A DNA stretch of 64,000 nt from Pirellulaceae bacterium (GCA_018402565.1 JAGYIQ010000001.1:434001-498000); one strand, 5' to 3'; positions 51,543-61,331 are shown, numbered from the stretch's first letter. Notes: a model not told the origin generated them from the letters alone. Translations and numbers: made by a program.

Positions 51543-51805
51543 TCCTTTCCCAGTTGAAGTTGGGATTATACGCAAAGCTGCGGTTCTCCCAAGGGACCCT
51601 GCCACCTAGGCCGGGAATCTGCTAGAGTCGAGCCCCGAGGACTGCCACACCCGTGCCGCTTCGACCACGCTTCCCTCGGTTTTTTGCCCCGGTTTTTTGC
51701 CCCGGCTTGTCCGCACGGGTTCGCCCGCACGGGTTCGCCCGCACGAACTCGCCCGCACCGATTTACCTGTCCCTGAGACGTCCCCGTCGAGACCCCGCCC
51801 CAGCC

Positions 51806-53557
51806 ATGAGCCAGTTCAACTTTTTCCTCCCCTCGGCTCAATGGCTCCCCGAACACCACCGCCCCTGCCTGCTGGCGACCGACGTGATGGAGTCCCCCAT
51901 CCCTTCCCAAATCAAATGGGAGGCCGATCGACTGACCGTGTCGCTCCTCGAGCAAGACGCCTGCCGCGTGCATGCCTTGGTGGCCACCCCCAGTGGAGCG
52001 GCGGTGCTCCTGCCGACCGTCTGGCTGTTCCCCCAATGGCGTCCCTACCGCCTGGAGCTCGAACTGCTCCGCGGCCTGGTCTCACGGCTCCGCCGCGGCC
52101 TGGAGCTGTGGCTCAGCAACGGACTGCCCGTCCCCGAGTCCTTTCCGACCGAACTGCAGCAGCTGACCCGGGCGTTTCTCCTCGAGTGGCGGATGCAACA
52201 CCAGCCAAATTGCAGCGAACGCCTCTGGCCACTCCTCGAACGCGGCTACCAACTGCTCCGCCAACTCCCGCAAACCCTGGCTCATGCCCAAGGCGCGAAC
52301 CTGTTCCAACCGATCGTTCCCGCAACTCCCCCCAGCCCTGGTCCTCAGTCCGCAGGAGGGACCGCAGGCAAGTTCAGCCTCGGCCTGCGACTGGAACCCC
52401 ACGACCTGCTCGGAGCCTCCCTGGATTCCCCCAGCCACTGGACCCCCGCTGCGGCCACTTCAGCATCGGGCTCGGGCGCATCGGGCTCGGGCGCATCGGG
52501 CTCGGAGACACTCCCAAGCGATCCAGCGACGGCCGCGACAGATCCAGCGACGGCCGCGACCGATGCCGATGCTCCGCAGCGACTGGGGACGCTCCTGCAA
52601 TCCGCACAGCTCACTTGGGTCCAGATCGGCCAAGATTGGAAAACGTTGCTCACGCCTGCCAACTCGGCTGGCAACGCGTTGGCCAACTCGGCTGGCAACG
52701 CGCCGGCCAACGCGGACGCCCACCCAGCGGGCCACCCGACCGACTCGGCCACTGCCTTGATCCCGTCCCTGCAGCGTCTCCGCGGCGTCGGCCGCCAGAT
52801 CATCTGGGGGCCGCTGCTGGCGATCCAGGACAACTGCCTGCCGACGGGAATGAAGATCGGCCCCGACGGCCAACTGCTCAACGAGGCCTTCGCCGCTCAC
52901 CTGCGCCAGCACCTGCCGGAAGTCACTCCGCACTGCGACCTGCTGCATGTGGTCAGCGGCATCAACGGCGTGGGCGTGGCTGGCCTGACGCCGACCATTC
53001 AATACAACTTGGTCCGCTCCGCCCTGGAGGTGGTCGCCAGTCTCTCGCCGCAGACTCCCACCATGATCTCGTTTGCCCAACCGCTCGGCGAGCGTCTGGG
53101 CTGGAGCGTCGGCGGCCAACACCCCGACCAGTTCCTGGCCAAGTTGGCCAAAGAACGGGCCCCGATCAAAGCCATCGGCTTGGAACTGGACTTGGGCTAC
53201 TTCCCCACCGGCACCCTGCCCCGCGACCCGTTGCAATGGGTCATGGAACTCCAACGCTGGTCGGTCTGGGGCGTACCGGTTGTGGTCCTGTTGCGTGTCC
53301 CGAGCCGCTCGAGCGAGGATGGCAAGCGGCGGACGTTTGCTCCGGCCGGCGGCACGACGCCCTCGGAGCACGATCAGCAGCAATGCATCACGGAATTCAC
53401 GCGGTTGCTGTCTGCCTTACCCTGGATCCACGGTGTGGTCTACAGCCAGTGGTCCGACACACCGGGACGCTACGGCGACTCCGGCTTGGTCACCACCGCT
53501 GGTCACCCCAAACCCCTCCTGCAGCAATGGGTCCCCAACGCACGCAACCTGTCCTAA
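51806..53557 (+). CDS. planctomycete protein with C-terminal GH10-like segment and low-complexity middle
   Basis: The 583-aa protein starts at 51806 (MSQFNFFLPSAQWLPEHH). The longer frame to 51653 is Arg/Pro-rich repeat. The N-terminal 190 residues are helical and Leu-rich. A repetitive stretch (about 210-310) is built from ASGSG, ATAATDP and ANSAGN repeats. The C-terminal region (about 320-583) has barrel-like segments such as GPLLAIQDNCLPTG, HCDLLHVVSGING, MISFAQPLGERLGW and KAIGLELDLGYFP, and recalls GH10 endoxylanase-family proteins of planctomycetes. I cannot identify the two catalytic Glu with certainty. No signal peptide is seen. A second long frame over the same bases is a shadow. Confidence 0.65.
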   Translation: MSQFNFFLPSAQWLPEHHRPCLLATDVMESPIPSQIKWEADRLTVSLLEQDACRVHALVATPSGAAVLLPTVWLFPQWRPYRLELELLRGLVSRLRRGLELWLSNGLPVPESFPTELQQLTRAFLLEWRMQHQPNCSERLWPLLERGYQLLRQLPQTLAHAQGANLFQPIVPATPPSPGPQSAGGTAGKFSLGLRLEPHDLLGASLDSPSHWTPAAATSASGSGASGSGASGSETLPSDPATAATDPATAATDADAPQRLGTLLQSAQLTWVQIGQDWKTLLTPANSAGNALANSAGNAPANADAHPAGHPTDSATALIPSLQRLRGVGRQIIWGPLLAIQDNCLPTGMKIGPDGQLLNEAFAAHLRQHLPEVTPHCDLLHVVSGINGVGVAGLTPTIQYNLVRSALEVVASLSPQTPTMISFAQPLGERLGWSVGGQHPDQFLAKLAKERAPIKAIGLELDLGYFPTGTLPRDPLQWVMELQRWSVWGVPVVVLLRVPSRSSEDGKRRTFAPAGGTTPSEHDQQQCITEFTRLLSALPWIHGVVYSQWSDTPGRYGDSGLVTTAGHPKPLLQQWVPNARNLS

Positions 53558-53565
53558 CGCAAGCC

Positions 53566-53646
53566 AGTACTTTGTCACACCCAAAGAATGGGGTGCGGTA
53601 AAGGGGTCAGGAGTCAATTGTGCGAAGCACCCGCAGGGCCGTTTCG
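53566..53646. repeat. partial copy of the palindromic GTCACA element
   Basis: AGTACTTTGTCACACCC, then GGGGTGCGGTAAAGGGGTCAGG and AGTCAATTGTGCG, then GCACCCGCAGGGCCG, match the left half and centre of the complete element at 28168-28310. The right arm is missing. It lies between the GH10-like gene and the convergent photolyase-related gene. Confidence 0.85.
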
Positions 53647-53663
53647 TTCAGTCGAACGCGGAC

Positions 53664-55157
53664 CTACAGCGACTTCAAGAAAGCTTCAGCATTTTGCAAA
53701 TGCGCATTTCTTTTCGCGGTATCCATCTTTTTGACCAGGCTGCACATCATGGCCCAACGAGGATTCTTCGCCAGTTCGTCGCTGTGATTCCAAATCCACC
53801 GCCAATACAAACCGTCCCAGATTTCACACCATGGCCCGCTCTTGTAATGACTCATTTTGCAAATGTACGAGGAACCCGAGAAGTAGGGCTTGGTTGTAAT
53901 CAACCCCCCGTCTGCATGCTGGCTCATCGCGTAAGCGTTGGGCACCATTACCCAATCGCCGCTGTCGATAAACATCTCCATAAACCAACGATAGACACCG
54001 TCCGGCTCCAATTCGCAGAGGAACATGAATCCACCCAGAACCATCAACCGCTCGATATGATGGCAATAACCAGTCTTTAAAATCCGGTTGATCGTGTCGT
54101 CGACTGGGAGAAGCCCCGTTGTTCCAGCGTAAAAGCTGGCCGGGATCGGACGATGATGATTCCAATGATTTGTAGTCCTCATTGCCACACCCAAGTCCTG
54201 ATACGTTGCGCGTATAAATTCGCGCCAACCAATAACCTGCCGCAGAAAACCCTCCAAAGAATTCAGCGGCACGTCATTTTTTTCGGCGAACGACAATGTC
54301 TCTTTCACGACCTGGCTTGGGCATAACAAACCTGTGTTGAGCGAGGGGCTTAACACGCTATGCCACAACCACGATTCGCCTTCCACGATGGCGTCCTCGT
54401 AGACGCCGAAGTTGGTCAGTCGAAACTGCAGGAAATGTTTCAGCCATTTGCGGGCGTCGACGTGAGACGTTGGGTAATAGAGTTGCTCGAGCGAGCCCGG
54501 GTTATCCGAGAAGCGATCCTGCACGTAGTCTTTAGCGGCCGCATCGATTTCGTCCCGCTTCAGCCGGAGCATCTGCGGAATCTCAGCGAGCAGCTTCTTC
54601 GGGACCTTGCTCCGGTTGTCTTCGTCAAAACTCCATTGACCGCCAACCGGTTCGTCACCATCCATCAAAATGTTCAGCCGCTTACGTTGAAACTTGTAGA
54701 AGTCACCCATGAACCAGCGTTTTTTGCTCGCTCGATAATCGAGATTCTCGTGGGGCTGGTTGATGAATCCAGGACTGGGCAAGTACTCAAGCTGGACCCC
54801 CAATTGACGACAAAACCGCTCCAGTCGTTTCTCAAGCAGGAAGTCAGTCGGATCGGCCACAACAAATTTACACGCAGCCGATTTCTGCGATTGTTTGAGG
54901 ATCTCCAGTTGCCGTCGCAGTGATTCCGCTTCTGGCTCGTAATCAAAATACAGTGTGGCAAAACCTTTTTCCTGGAGCATCAACTCGTAACGCTTCATTG
55001 TGGCTCGGTGCAGCCACAGCTTTTGCTTATGAAACTTCATCGGATTGTGGGCATCGCCAAAAAACAGGCTATCCTCCATCAAAATGACACGCTCGGGCCG
55101 CATCTTCAGCCCTGGATGCTCCAGAAACAACTGATTGGGGAAAATTAATAGATCCAT
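53664..55157 (-). CDS. cryptochrome/photolyase-related protein (DPRP family)
   Basis: The 497-aa protein matches the deoxyribodipyrimidine photo-lyase-related (PF04244) family with an N-terminal Rossmann-like part (about 1-130) and a helical FAD-binding domain. Conserved motifs include LEGFLRQVIGWREFIR, TGYCHHIERLMVLGGFM, NAYAMSQHADGGLITTKPY and IWDGLYWRW. In FeS-type members the stretch after KPY normally reads with a YCxxC pattern and a later Cys-Pro; here it is ICKMSHYKSGPWCEIW, so the four-Cys cluster is not formed in the usual way. Its ATG overlaps the stop of the 72-aa membrane protein gene as TAATG. DNA repair or light sensing is inferred, not shown. Confidence 0.88.
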   Translation of the reverse strand: MDLLIFPNQLFLEHPGLKMRPERVILMEDSLFFGDAHNPMKFHKQKLWLHRATMKRYELMLQEKGFATLYFDYEPEAESLRRQLEILKQSQKSAACKFVVADPTDFLLEKRLERFCRQLGVQLEYLPSPGFINQPHENLDYRASKKRWFMGDFYKFQRKRLNILMDGDEPVGGQWSFDEDNRSKVPKKLLAEIPQMLRLKRDEIDAAAKDYVQDRFSDNPGSLEQLYYPTSHVDARKWLKHFLQFRLTNFGVYEDAIVEGESWLWHSVLSPSLNTGLLCPSQVVKETLSFAEKNDVPLNSLEGFLRQVIGWREFIRATYQDLGVAMRTTNHWNHHRPIPASFYAGTTGLLPVDDTINRILKTGYCHHIERLMVLGGFMFLCELEPDGVYRWFMEMFIDSGDWVMVPNAYAMSQHADGGLITTKPYFSGSSYICKMSHYKSGPWCEIWDGLYWRWIWNHSDELAKNPRWAMMCSLVKKMDTAKRNAHLQNAEAFLKSL

Positions 55158-55375
55158 TATGACTCCTCAGCTATATGGTTGCTGGATGTGACTGTCAGCC
55201 ACCAAGGCTCGCGTGAAATACGCGAAGACGACCGGGCAAGACATATCAGCAATAAATGGATCAGAAATCCCACCGCCGATAATGCCACGACCAGCCTTTC
55301 CACCTTGTGATGGTTTGCATCACTATCGAGGCGGTCGAACAAAACACCGCATCGCTGAATAATCAACTGAAGCAT
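55157..55375 (-). CDS. 72-aa single-TM protein coupled to the photolyase-related gene
   Basis: This tiny protein has one hydrophobic helix (about residues 26-47, VERLVVALSAVGFLIHLLLI) and a basic C-terminal part. Its stop codon TAA overlaps the photolyase ATG by one base (TAATG), which supports translational coupling. The N-terminal segment contains LFDRLDSDANHHKVER, giving a polar face before the helix. I do not recognise the family. Position and coupling make it likely to be a real partner, for example anchoring or delivering a cofactor. Confidence 0.6.
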   Translation of the reverse strand: MLQLIIQRCGVLFDRLDSDANHHKVERLVVALSAVGFLIHLLLICLARSSSRISREPWWLTVTSSNHIAEES

Positions 55376-55606
55376 GCTACCCCCATTCCATCAAAAAACG
55401 GCAACCGCTCGGGTCCGGCGGAGTCGAACACAACAACAAGACGCCTTGATGCGGTGACAAGTCGCTTCGACGACCACCTGAGCCCCACCGTCATTCGGGA
55501 CGAATTGCCACCGGCGCTGCGGATCTGTTGGCTCGAATCGCTTCACGACACCCTGCGGGGCGTGAACGGTTACGCTCGCTTTTAAAAAATTGACTGTGAC
55601 CGCTCA
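55376..55606. other. intergenic region with REP-like fragment
   Basis: The 231-bp gap between the 72-aa protein gene and the stop of the 1159-aa PVC-type gene holds no supported gene. At 55547-55573 GACACCCTGCGGGGCGTGAACGGTTAC matches the reverse strand of the repeat near 26003-26035. The rest shows no signals I can support, though the promoter of the minus-strand 72-aa/photolyase operon must lie in its left part. Confidence 0.5.
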
Positions 55607-58600
55607 TTATTCGGTTTTCGCTGGGGACAACGAGGCCAAGTATTCGACCAAGTCCCGTATCTCGTACCGACTCAACTTCTCTTCCATGCCGTCGGGCATC
55701 GACGATTGCCCGCGGCGACGCTCCTCGATGTCGTCTTGCGGGATCCGCACCAAGCGACCATCGGCGTCCATCAACTCGACGTACTCGTCGGTCTCCGCTT
55801 TGACGATCCCCAGATGAGTGACGCCCTCCAAATCCAGGATCAACTGCGTCTCAAATCCGGTCGCAATGGCAGCGTTGGGCTCCAGGATCGCTTCCAGTAA
55901 ATAGGCCCGCTCTTTCTGGGCACCAATCCCCGACAACTCCGGCCCCACGGCGCCCCCCACGCCCTGCACGGCATGACAACGCACGCAGGACACCGCCGTC
56001 TTCTCAAAGAACACGCGGCGACCGCGAGCGACATCGCCACCCTGCAACAACTCCGGGTACCGCTGGCCCACCGTCGCCCCTTCTCCTTCGGCTTCAGCTT
56101 CTCCGCCCGCCCGCTGCCACCGCTCACGCAGACCCGCCGCTGCCGGTAGTTCCAACGCTTCCAACAACTCCAACTCCGCCCCAATGGGAAATTCCCCCGC
56201 CGCACGCTGAGACACGGCCACGGCCAACAACGCAGTCTGGGCGTCATTTGGCAAACGCCCCAACGAGCGCAGTGCCGCCTGCTGCTCGCGTAACTCACCT
56301 CTCAATGCCACGTCAAACGCAATTGCCGCCGCTTCCGGCGCGACTTCCGCGAATGCCTCCAGCGCGGCGGCGCGGACTTCCACGGCAGGATCCAAACCGG
56401 CAGCACGTATCACGCCCAGGATTTCCGCGCCCTGCAATCCCACCCACGACCGCAAGGCCGCCGCTCGACGTGCCCCACTTTGCTGCGGATCCTCGAAACA
56501 AGCCTGCAAGATCGGAGCAACCTCGGCCAAGCCCAAACCCGCAGCCACCTCACTGGTCTTGTTCGCCACTTCCGCCTCGGCCGTCAACAAGGTCGGCAGG
56601 GCCTGGCGAATAGCCGTCACCGCATCCTCCGCTCGTCCGACCGGACGCGGTCGATAGTCATTCATCACCGCCTCCAACGGCCGCGGTTGGTCCCACTGGG
56701 CCAGCACCTGCAGGGCTTCCATGCGGCGCTCGATCGACCCGCCAGTCGCGGCGGCAAAGGCAGCCAATCGCTCCGCGTTCTCCGCCTGGGCCAAGAAGTC
56801 GTTCGCCTGGATGGCCCGCCGAGCCAATCCATCGTCGCCGCCCGCCAAGGGCAAGTAAGCCGCCAAAGCGGGCAACTCGGCCAACAGCGGCGTGTCGTAG
56901 ATCGCCCGCGCGGCCTCGGTCACCACCCGCAAGTCGCCGTCCTTCAGCCAATCGGCCATCCCCGGACGCTGGGCTTTACGCCCGGCCACCACGCCCGCCA
57001 AACGCACCGCCGGACTGGAGTGCCGCCGCACCGCCAACCACAACGCCTCGTCGTTGATCCCCGCGATCGCCATGATCGCCCCGTGACGCAGGATCGGGTC
57101 CGCATCGGCGTTGGCATTCAATCGCTCCAACACCGCCGCCCCGGCCGCGGCCACTCGCTGTCGCCCCAGCGCCAACATCGCCGAATAGGCCACGCGCGCA
57201 TTGCGGTCCGCCACCAAGTCGACCAACGGTTGCCATTCGATCGGGTGCTGCAAGTCCATGATCTGCTGCGCCGTGATGGCTCGCACCTCGTCGTCCTCGT
57301 CCTGCAGCCAACGCGGGATCTGTGCCAAGAACGTCTCCAACTGCTCCTGTCGCTGCTCGACCGGCGTTTCGCGATACCATTGGAAGCTGCCCCAGATACC
57401 ATGCAACCGCGACAGCCCCGACAATCGCTGGTCGCCCGCCAAGGAGCTCTGGTTCCTCGCGCCCGCACCCGCTGTCGATAGCAGCAAGTCCAACTCACCA
57501 CGCCGCACCAATTCGAACTGAGCCTCCTGCCGCACTCGTTGATCCGGGTGAGCCAACCAACCTTGCAGGTCGGCATCGGCGGCCTGCCACAGTTCGCCTC
57601 CTAACAAACGCTTGGTCTGCCGAGCCGCCTCAGACGAGCTTCCCGCGGGATCAAACACGCGGTACACGCGGCCTTTGCCCTCGCCCACCCAACCTTCGAC
57701 CCAGTCCAAAACGTACAGCGCACCATCCGGGCCGAACTTGGCATCCGTGGCCAATATCCGCCAGATCGGCTCGGCCGCTTCACTCAGTTGAAAGAACGCC
57801 CCGACCGGTTGATTCCGCAATCGCCGCAGCCCACTGCTGGAGGATTGCCCCCGAAAATCACACAACAAGAACGATCCCAACCACTCATCGGAGAAGCCCG
57901 TCCCCGGATAATGCACCAAGCCGCTGGGGCCGTCCGAGATATTGGCGATCGGTGGTATCACGTACGCCGGTGTCGTCGCTGGATCATACAGGTTCCACAG
58001 CCGCTCGCGATTGTACGGACCACGATCCGGCAGGTACTGGTAGTGCATCCGCCATCCATAGTCGCCACCCGGGGCGATGTAAAACCATTTGGCTTGGTCG
58101 CCGCTGTCGCTGTTGTTGTCGCCCGTAAACAAGTTGCCGTGATCATCAAACGCCAACCCCTGCGGGTTGCGCAGTCCCGTGGCAACCACCTGCAAGTCGC
58201 TGCCGTCCAAGTTGCAACGAAATACCGCCCCGGAAGCGGGATCCACCCAGTGGCCTGATTCCGTGGTAATGTTGTACCCCCGATCGCCAATACTAAAATA
58301 CAACCGCCCATCGGGACCAATCACCGGTGCATGCGAGTCATGCCCACGGAACGCAAATCGCACGCCGTACCCGCGATGCAAGACTTTTCGCTCGGCCGCG
58401 ACATCTGGATTGTCGCCCGGAGTCAACAGCCATAGGTCCGGAATGCAAGTGTAATACGTCTGGCCGCGATACCGCAGCACACCCGCCCCCGTCCCCGACA
58501 AGAGTGTATTGAACCCGGACGCAAAGACGGAAGACACATCCGCTAGACCATCGCCATCGGTGTCCCGCAACAAGCGAATCCGGTCGTCTTGCTGCGTGTA

Positions 58601-59086
58601 CTTCACCGCATCCGCACCCAGATGTTTCAAGATGTAGTCGCGCCGATCCTCGATGGTACGCGCCGCCAAATCGTCCAACAACCAATGGCCGTGCCCTCGA
58701 TTGTCTTCGATCCCCTGCTCCTGTCGGTAAGACTCGCAAACCAAGACCGTCCCATCAAAGTCCACATGCAACGCCACCCCATTGGCCACCATCGGTTCGG
58801 CCGCAAACAATTCTACTCGCCATCCCGCCGGGACTTTGAACGAGGCAATCGCCAACTCCCCCGCGTCACTGGCGGCGGCCAACTGCGGTTCCAACGGCGC
58901 CGGCGGCTGATCCCATCGCTCCGGATCGACCAGCAGAGCCGCATCAACCGGCGGGGCCGAATCCTCCTGGAGCGCCCATGCCGCTACCACCGAGCCACTG
59001 GGGAGCACCCCCAACCCCGCAATGATTAAAATACGAATTAACAAAAAAACACAAGCAAACAGCGAGCGCACAGGCGAGAGCTTCAT
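55607..59086 (-). CDS. PVC-type haem-binding protein: membrane-bound dehydrogenase-like beta-propeller, HEAT repeats, cytochrome c
   Basis: The 1159-aa protein starts at 59086 (MKLSPVRSLFACVFLLIRIL), with a signal helix. The longer frame to 59164 is not supported. A beta-propeller of the PQQ/GSDH-like membrane-bound dehydrogenase type covers about 75-500 (IRLLRDTDGDGLADVSS, GPDGRLYFSIGDRGYN, TGLRNPQGLAFDDHGN, KFGPDGALYVLDWVEGW). HEAT-like helical repeats span about 520-950. The C-terminal cytochrome domain has SCVRCHAVQGVGG (CxxCH) with a later VGPELSGIG. It is a typical planctomycete exported redox protein, perhaps acting on sugars or aldehydes; the substrate is unknown. Confidence 0.93.
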   Translation of the reverse strand: MKLSPVRSLFACVFLLIRILIIAGLGVLPSGSVVAAWALQEDSAPPVDAALLVDPERWDQPPAPLEPQLAAASDAGELAIASFKVPAGWRVELFAAEPMVANGVALHVDFDGTVLVCESYRQEQGIEDNRGHGHWLLDDLAARTIEDRRDYILKHLGADAVKYTQQDDRIRLLRDTDGDGLADVSSVFASGFNTLLSGTGAGVLRYRGQTYYTCIPDLWLLTPGDNPDVAAERKVLHRGYGVRFAFRGHDSHAPVIGPDGRLYFSIGDRGYNITTESGHWVDPASGAVFRCNLDGSDLQVVATGLRNPQGLAFDDHGNLFTGDNNSDSGDQAKWFYIAPGGDYGWRMHYQYLPDRGPYNRERLWNLYDPATTPAYVIPPIANISDGPSGLVHYPGTGFSDEWLGSFLLCDFRGQSSSSGLRRLRNQPVGAFFQLSEAAEPIWRILATDAKFGPDGALYVLDWVEGWVGEGKGRVYRVFDPAGSSSEAARQTKRLLGGELWQAADADLQGWLAHPDQRVRQEAQFELVRRGELDLLLSTAGAGARNQSSLAGDQRLSGLSRLHGIWGSFQWYRETPVEQRQEQLETFLAQIPRWLQDEDDEVRAITAQQIMDLQHPIEWQPLVDLVADRNARVAYSAMLALGRQRVAAAGAAVLERLNANADADPILRHGAIMAIAGINDEALWLAVRRHSSPAVRLAGVVAGRKAQRPGMADWLKDGDLRVVTEAARAIYDTPLLAELPALAAYLPLAGGDDGLARRAIQANDFLAQAENAERLAAFAAATGGSIERRMEALQVLAQWDQPRPLEAVMNDYRPRPVGRAEDAVTAIRQALPTLLTAEAEVANKTSEVAAGLGLAEVAPILQACFEDPQQSGARRAAALRSWVGLQGAEILGVIRAAGLDPAVEVRAAALEAFAEVAPEAAAIAFDVALRGELREQQAALRSLGRLPNDAQTALLAVAVSQRAAGEFPIGAELELLEALELPAAAGLRERWQRAGGEAEAEGEGATVGQRYPELLQGGDVARGRRVFFEKTAVSCVRCHAVQGVGGAVGPELSGIGAQKERAYLLEAILEPNAAIATGFETQLILDLEGVTHLGIVKAETDEYVELMDADGRLVRIPQDDIEERRRGQSSMPDGMEEKLSRYEIRDLVEYLASLSPAKTE

Positions 59087-59205
59087 GGGGGGCGACCAGC
59101 TTCTACCAAATGGATGGCGAGGTTCCAGCGTCAACGCTCCGGTACCGGCTGCGTCAACGACCAAGCCACCAGTCTAGCTGCCGCGATCCCCCGCGACAAG
59201 AAACA

Positions 59206-60798
59206 TCAGTCGGCCACACCCAGCGTTACCAACCGCACGTAGGCCTCGGCCGCTTGTTCCCGAGTCGCCAAAGCGGTCTGCTGCAAGTCCAGGAACGAGC
59301 GCTGGGCGGTCAACAGCTCCAGATAATCGATTTCGCCCTGTTGGTGGGCCTGCCGAGCCAACGCCAATCGATCGGCGGCCAACGGCAGCAACTCGTCCTC
59401 GATCGATTCGACCAAGGCCCGCGCTGCGGCATATTGGCCATTGGCCGACGCCAATCGCGCCAGCAACAGTCGCTCGGTCGCTTCGTACTGGGCCTGAGCC
59501 TCGGTCGCAGTCGCCCGAGCAGCCTGCACCAAGCCGACTTTGCGATCGGTCAACGGCAAGGCCACTCCCATTTGCAAGCTGACGATCACGTCGTTGCTCA
59601 GGGCATCGTGTTGCACCGCCGCCTGACTGGAAACGTTCGGCACAATCTGCACCTCCGCCAAGCGGATCGCACATCGCGCGGCCTCCCAACGAGCTCGTGC
59701 GGCCGCCAATTCGGGGCTCGCCACCTGTGCCCCCGCCGCAGTGGGAATCCCCTGTGAATCGGTCGGCTCACTGAATCCAACCGCTCCTTCCAACTCCACG
59801 GCCGCCGGCGCGTCCTCCTGCATCGAGACCGCGCGCAGCGCACCGTCGCTGCTCGACGCTGTCGTCGGCCATGTCGTCGGCAAAGTCGTGGGCCAGGCCG
59901 CATCGGCCACTTGTGCGAAGTAATCGGGCGAGACGTTCAGGGTACTGGCCAGGACCTCGGTTTTGGCTTGCAAATCGATGTTCGCCTGACGCTTGGCCGC
60001 CACGATTTGGGCCAACTCCAAGCGGGCTTGCAGCAAGGTGCCGCGGCCAATCTCCTCCGCTTGAATCAAGGCCTCGTTCGTCCGCACGGCCTCGGACAAA
60101 ACCTCCTCCAACTGCGTCAACAGAGCGACGCGTTGCCGCGCGGCCACCAAGCTCCAGTACTGGGATTGAACCCGACGAGCCAAACGCAGGCGTTGCACTT
60201 CCAAATCCGCCGTCGCTGCGACCACTCGCCATTGGCCGATCTGGTCCGCCCAGCCCAACTTGCCCGCGGTGATCCACTCCTGCGACCAATACACGCCCTG
60301 TTGGCCAGCTCGTCCTTCCTGGCCGATCTCCGTCGCCATGTAGCCAATCACAGGATTGGGCCACCGAGTGGCCTGATGCCGCTCCCCCGCTTCGCGTTGC
60401 ACGCCCGCATCCGCGGCCAACAACTCGGGGTGCTGGGCAAACGCCAAAGCCAACAGGGAGGCCACCGGATCGTCAACGCTTGGAACAGATACCACCGATT
60501 CGCTGGTTCCTCGAGTCAACCGCGACGGAGACTCCTCGGCCAGCGGAGCCACCTCGGCCAGCGGCGCCGTTTGCGTGAACGCGGCCGGAGTCGCCGCTGC
60601 GGCAGGCCAGCGTGGCAGGTCCGCGCGGCGCTGGGCAGCCGCTTCCGCTGGCAGGAAGCTCGGCGCTAGACACGCCATCAGGCAGCCACCGACGATGGAA
60701 CAACGCCGAGTCCAACGGGGAGTCCCGCGATGGCCAGCTCGCGCTAGAACCCGCTGCGAATGCCGACCCTGGGGCAATATTTCCAACAATTCAAACAT
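59206..60798 (-). CDS. TolC-family outer membrane efflux protein
   Basis: The 530-aa protein has two outer_membrane_efflux-type helical repeats with beta strand segments: QHPELLAADAGVQREAGERH and RWPNPVIGYMATEIGQEG early on, then SPELAAARARWEAARCAIRL and SLQMGVALPLTDRKVGLVQA in the second half. The N-terminus shows a signal-like segment (GGCLMACLAPSFLPAEAAA). I use the ATG at 60798, giving a 40-residue n-region; a later start at MACLAP is also possible. It is divergent from the CusB/CusA genes and probably forms the outer-membrane channel of that metal-efflux pump. Its promoter side holds the dispersed repeat C. Confidence 0.92.
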   Translation of the reverse strand: MFELLEILPQGRHSQRVLARAGHRGTPRWTRRCSIVGGCLMACLAPSFLPAEAAAQRRADLPRWPAAAATPAAFTQTAPLAEVAPLAEESPSRLTRGTSESVVSVPSVDDPVASLLALAFAQHPELLAADAGVQREAGERHQATRWPNPVIGYMATEIGQEGRAGQQGVYWSQEWITAGKLGWADQIGQWRVVAATADLEVQRLRLARRVQSQYWSLVAARQRVALLTQLEEVLSEAVRTNEALIQAEEIGRGTLLQARLELAQIVAAKRQANIDLQAKTEVLASTLNVSPDYFAQVADAAWPTTLPTTWPTTASSSDGALRAVSMQEDAPAAVELEGAVGFSEPTDSQGIPTAAGAQVASPELAAARARWEAARCAIRLAEVQIVPNVSSQAAVQHDALSNDVIVSLQMGVALPLTDRKVGLVQAARATATEAQAQYEATERLLLARLASANGQYAAARALVESIEDELLPLAADRLALARQAHQQGEIDYLELLTAQRSFLDLQQTALATREQAAEAYVRLVTLGVAD

Positions 60799-60913
60799 CG
60801 ATTGTGTGTCCGATGGGACGTGGGTGAGGTATACTGTGCCTGAGCCGGTCTGCTCCGTGCACGGCACGGCCGGCCAGTGGCCAATTGACTTGGCCCTCGC
60901 GGAACACGTCAAA

Positions 60914-61177
60914 GGGCTGCTGGTTTTTGCCGTAACGGAATGCGTCAAGCATTTCGATTGACGGGAAAATGCCGTGTTTTTGCACGACATCCCTTAACGC
61001 GGGCGGCGAATTCGCTTGTTTGTCTGGAAAATCCAACCAGCCCTTAAGGGCTGCTGGTTTTTGCCGTAGCGGAATGCGTCAAGCATTTCGATTGACGGGA
61101 AAATGCCGTGTTTTTGCACGACATCCCTTAACGCGGGCGGCGAATTCGCTTGTTTGTCTGGAAACATCAACCAGCCC
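60914..61177. repeat. dispersed palindromic repeat family, cluster C (two units, 134-bp spacing)
   Basis: Two near-identical 130-bp units (60914-61043 and 61048-61177) start GGGCTGCTGGTTTTTGCCGT and end with AAATCCAACCAGCCC or AACATCAACCAGCCC. Inner blocks TGCGTCAAGCATTTCGATTG and AAAATGCCGTGTTTTTGC match those of clusters A and B read on the other strand. They fill the 533-bp gap between the divergent TolC and CusB genes, so both promoters must be near or inside them. A CCCATGGGCCAGCCC-type repetition follows at 61174-61219. Confidence 0.88.
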
Positions 61178-61331
61178 ATGGGCCAGCCCCTTGCCCATGG
61201 GCCAGCCCTTTGCCCATGGGATTGTGTCGGTTCTCCGACCGGTGACGGTCGAGCCGTTGGCCCGGATCGAATGGACGGTAGCAGTTCAGCCGCCCGCTTG
61301 TACCGGTTGTATGGATTGAAAGTTGTGGATC

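Noticed and set aside
51697..53601. A second plus-strand frame of 634 aa overlapping the GH10-like gene
   Set aside because: It is Arg/Pro-rich, typical of a shifted frame in GC-rich DNA, and the other frame has barrel-like segments and a sensible start.
55307..55585. A 92-aa plus-strand frame opposite the 72-aa membrane protein
   Set aside because: It has no domain and ends in a REP-like fragment; the opposite-strand frame has TM character and TAATG coupling.
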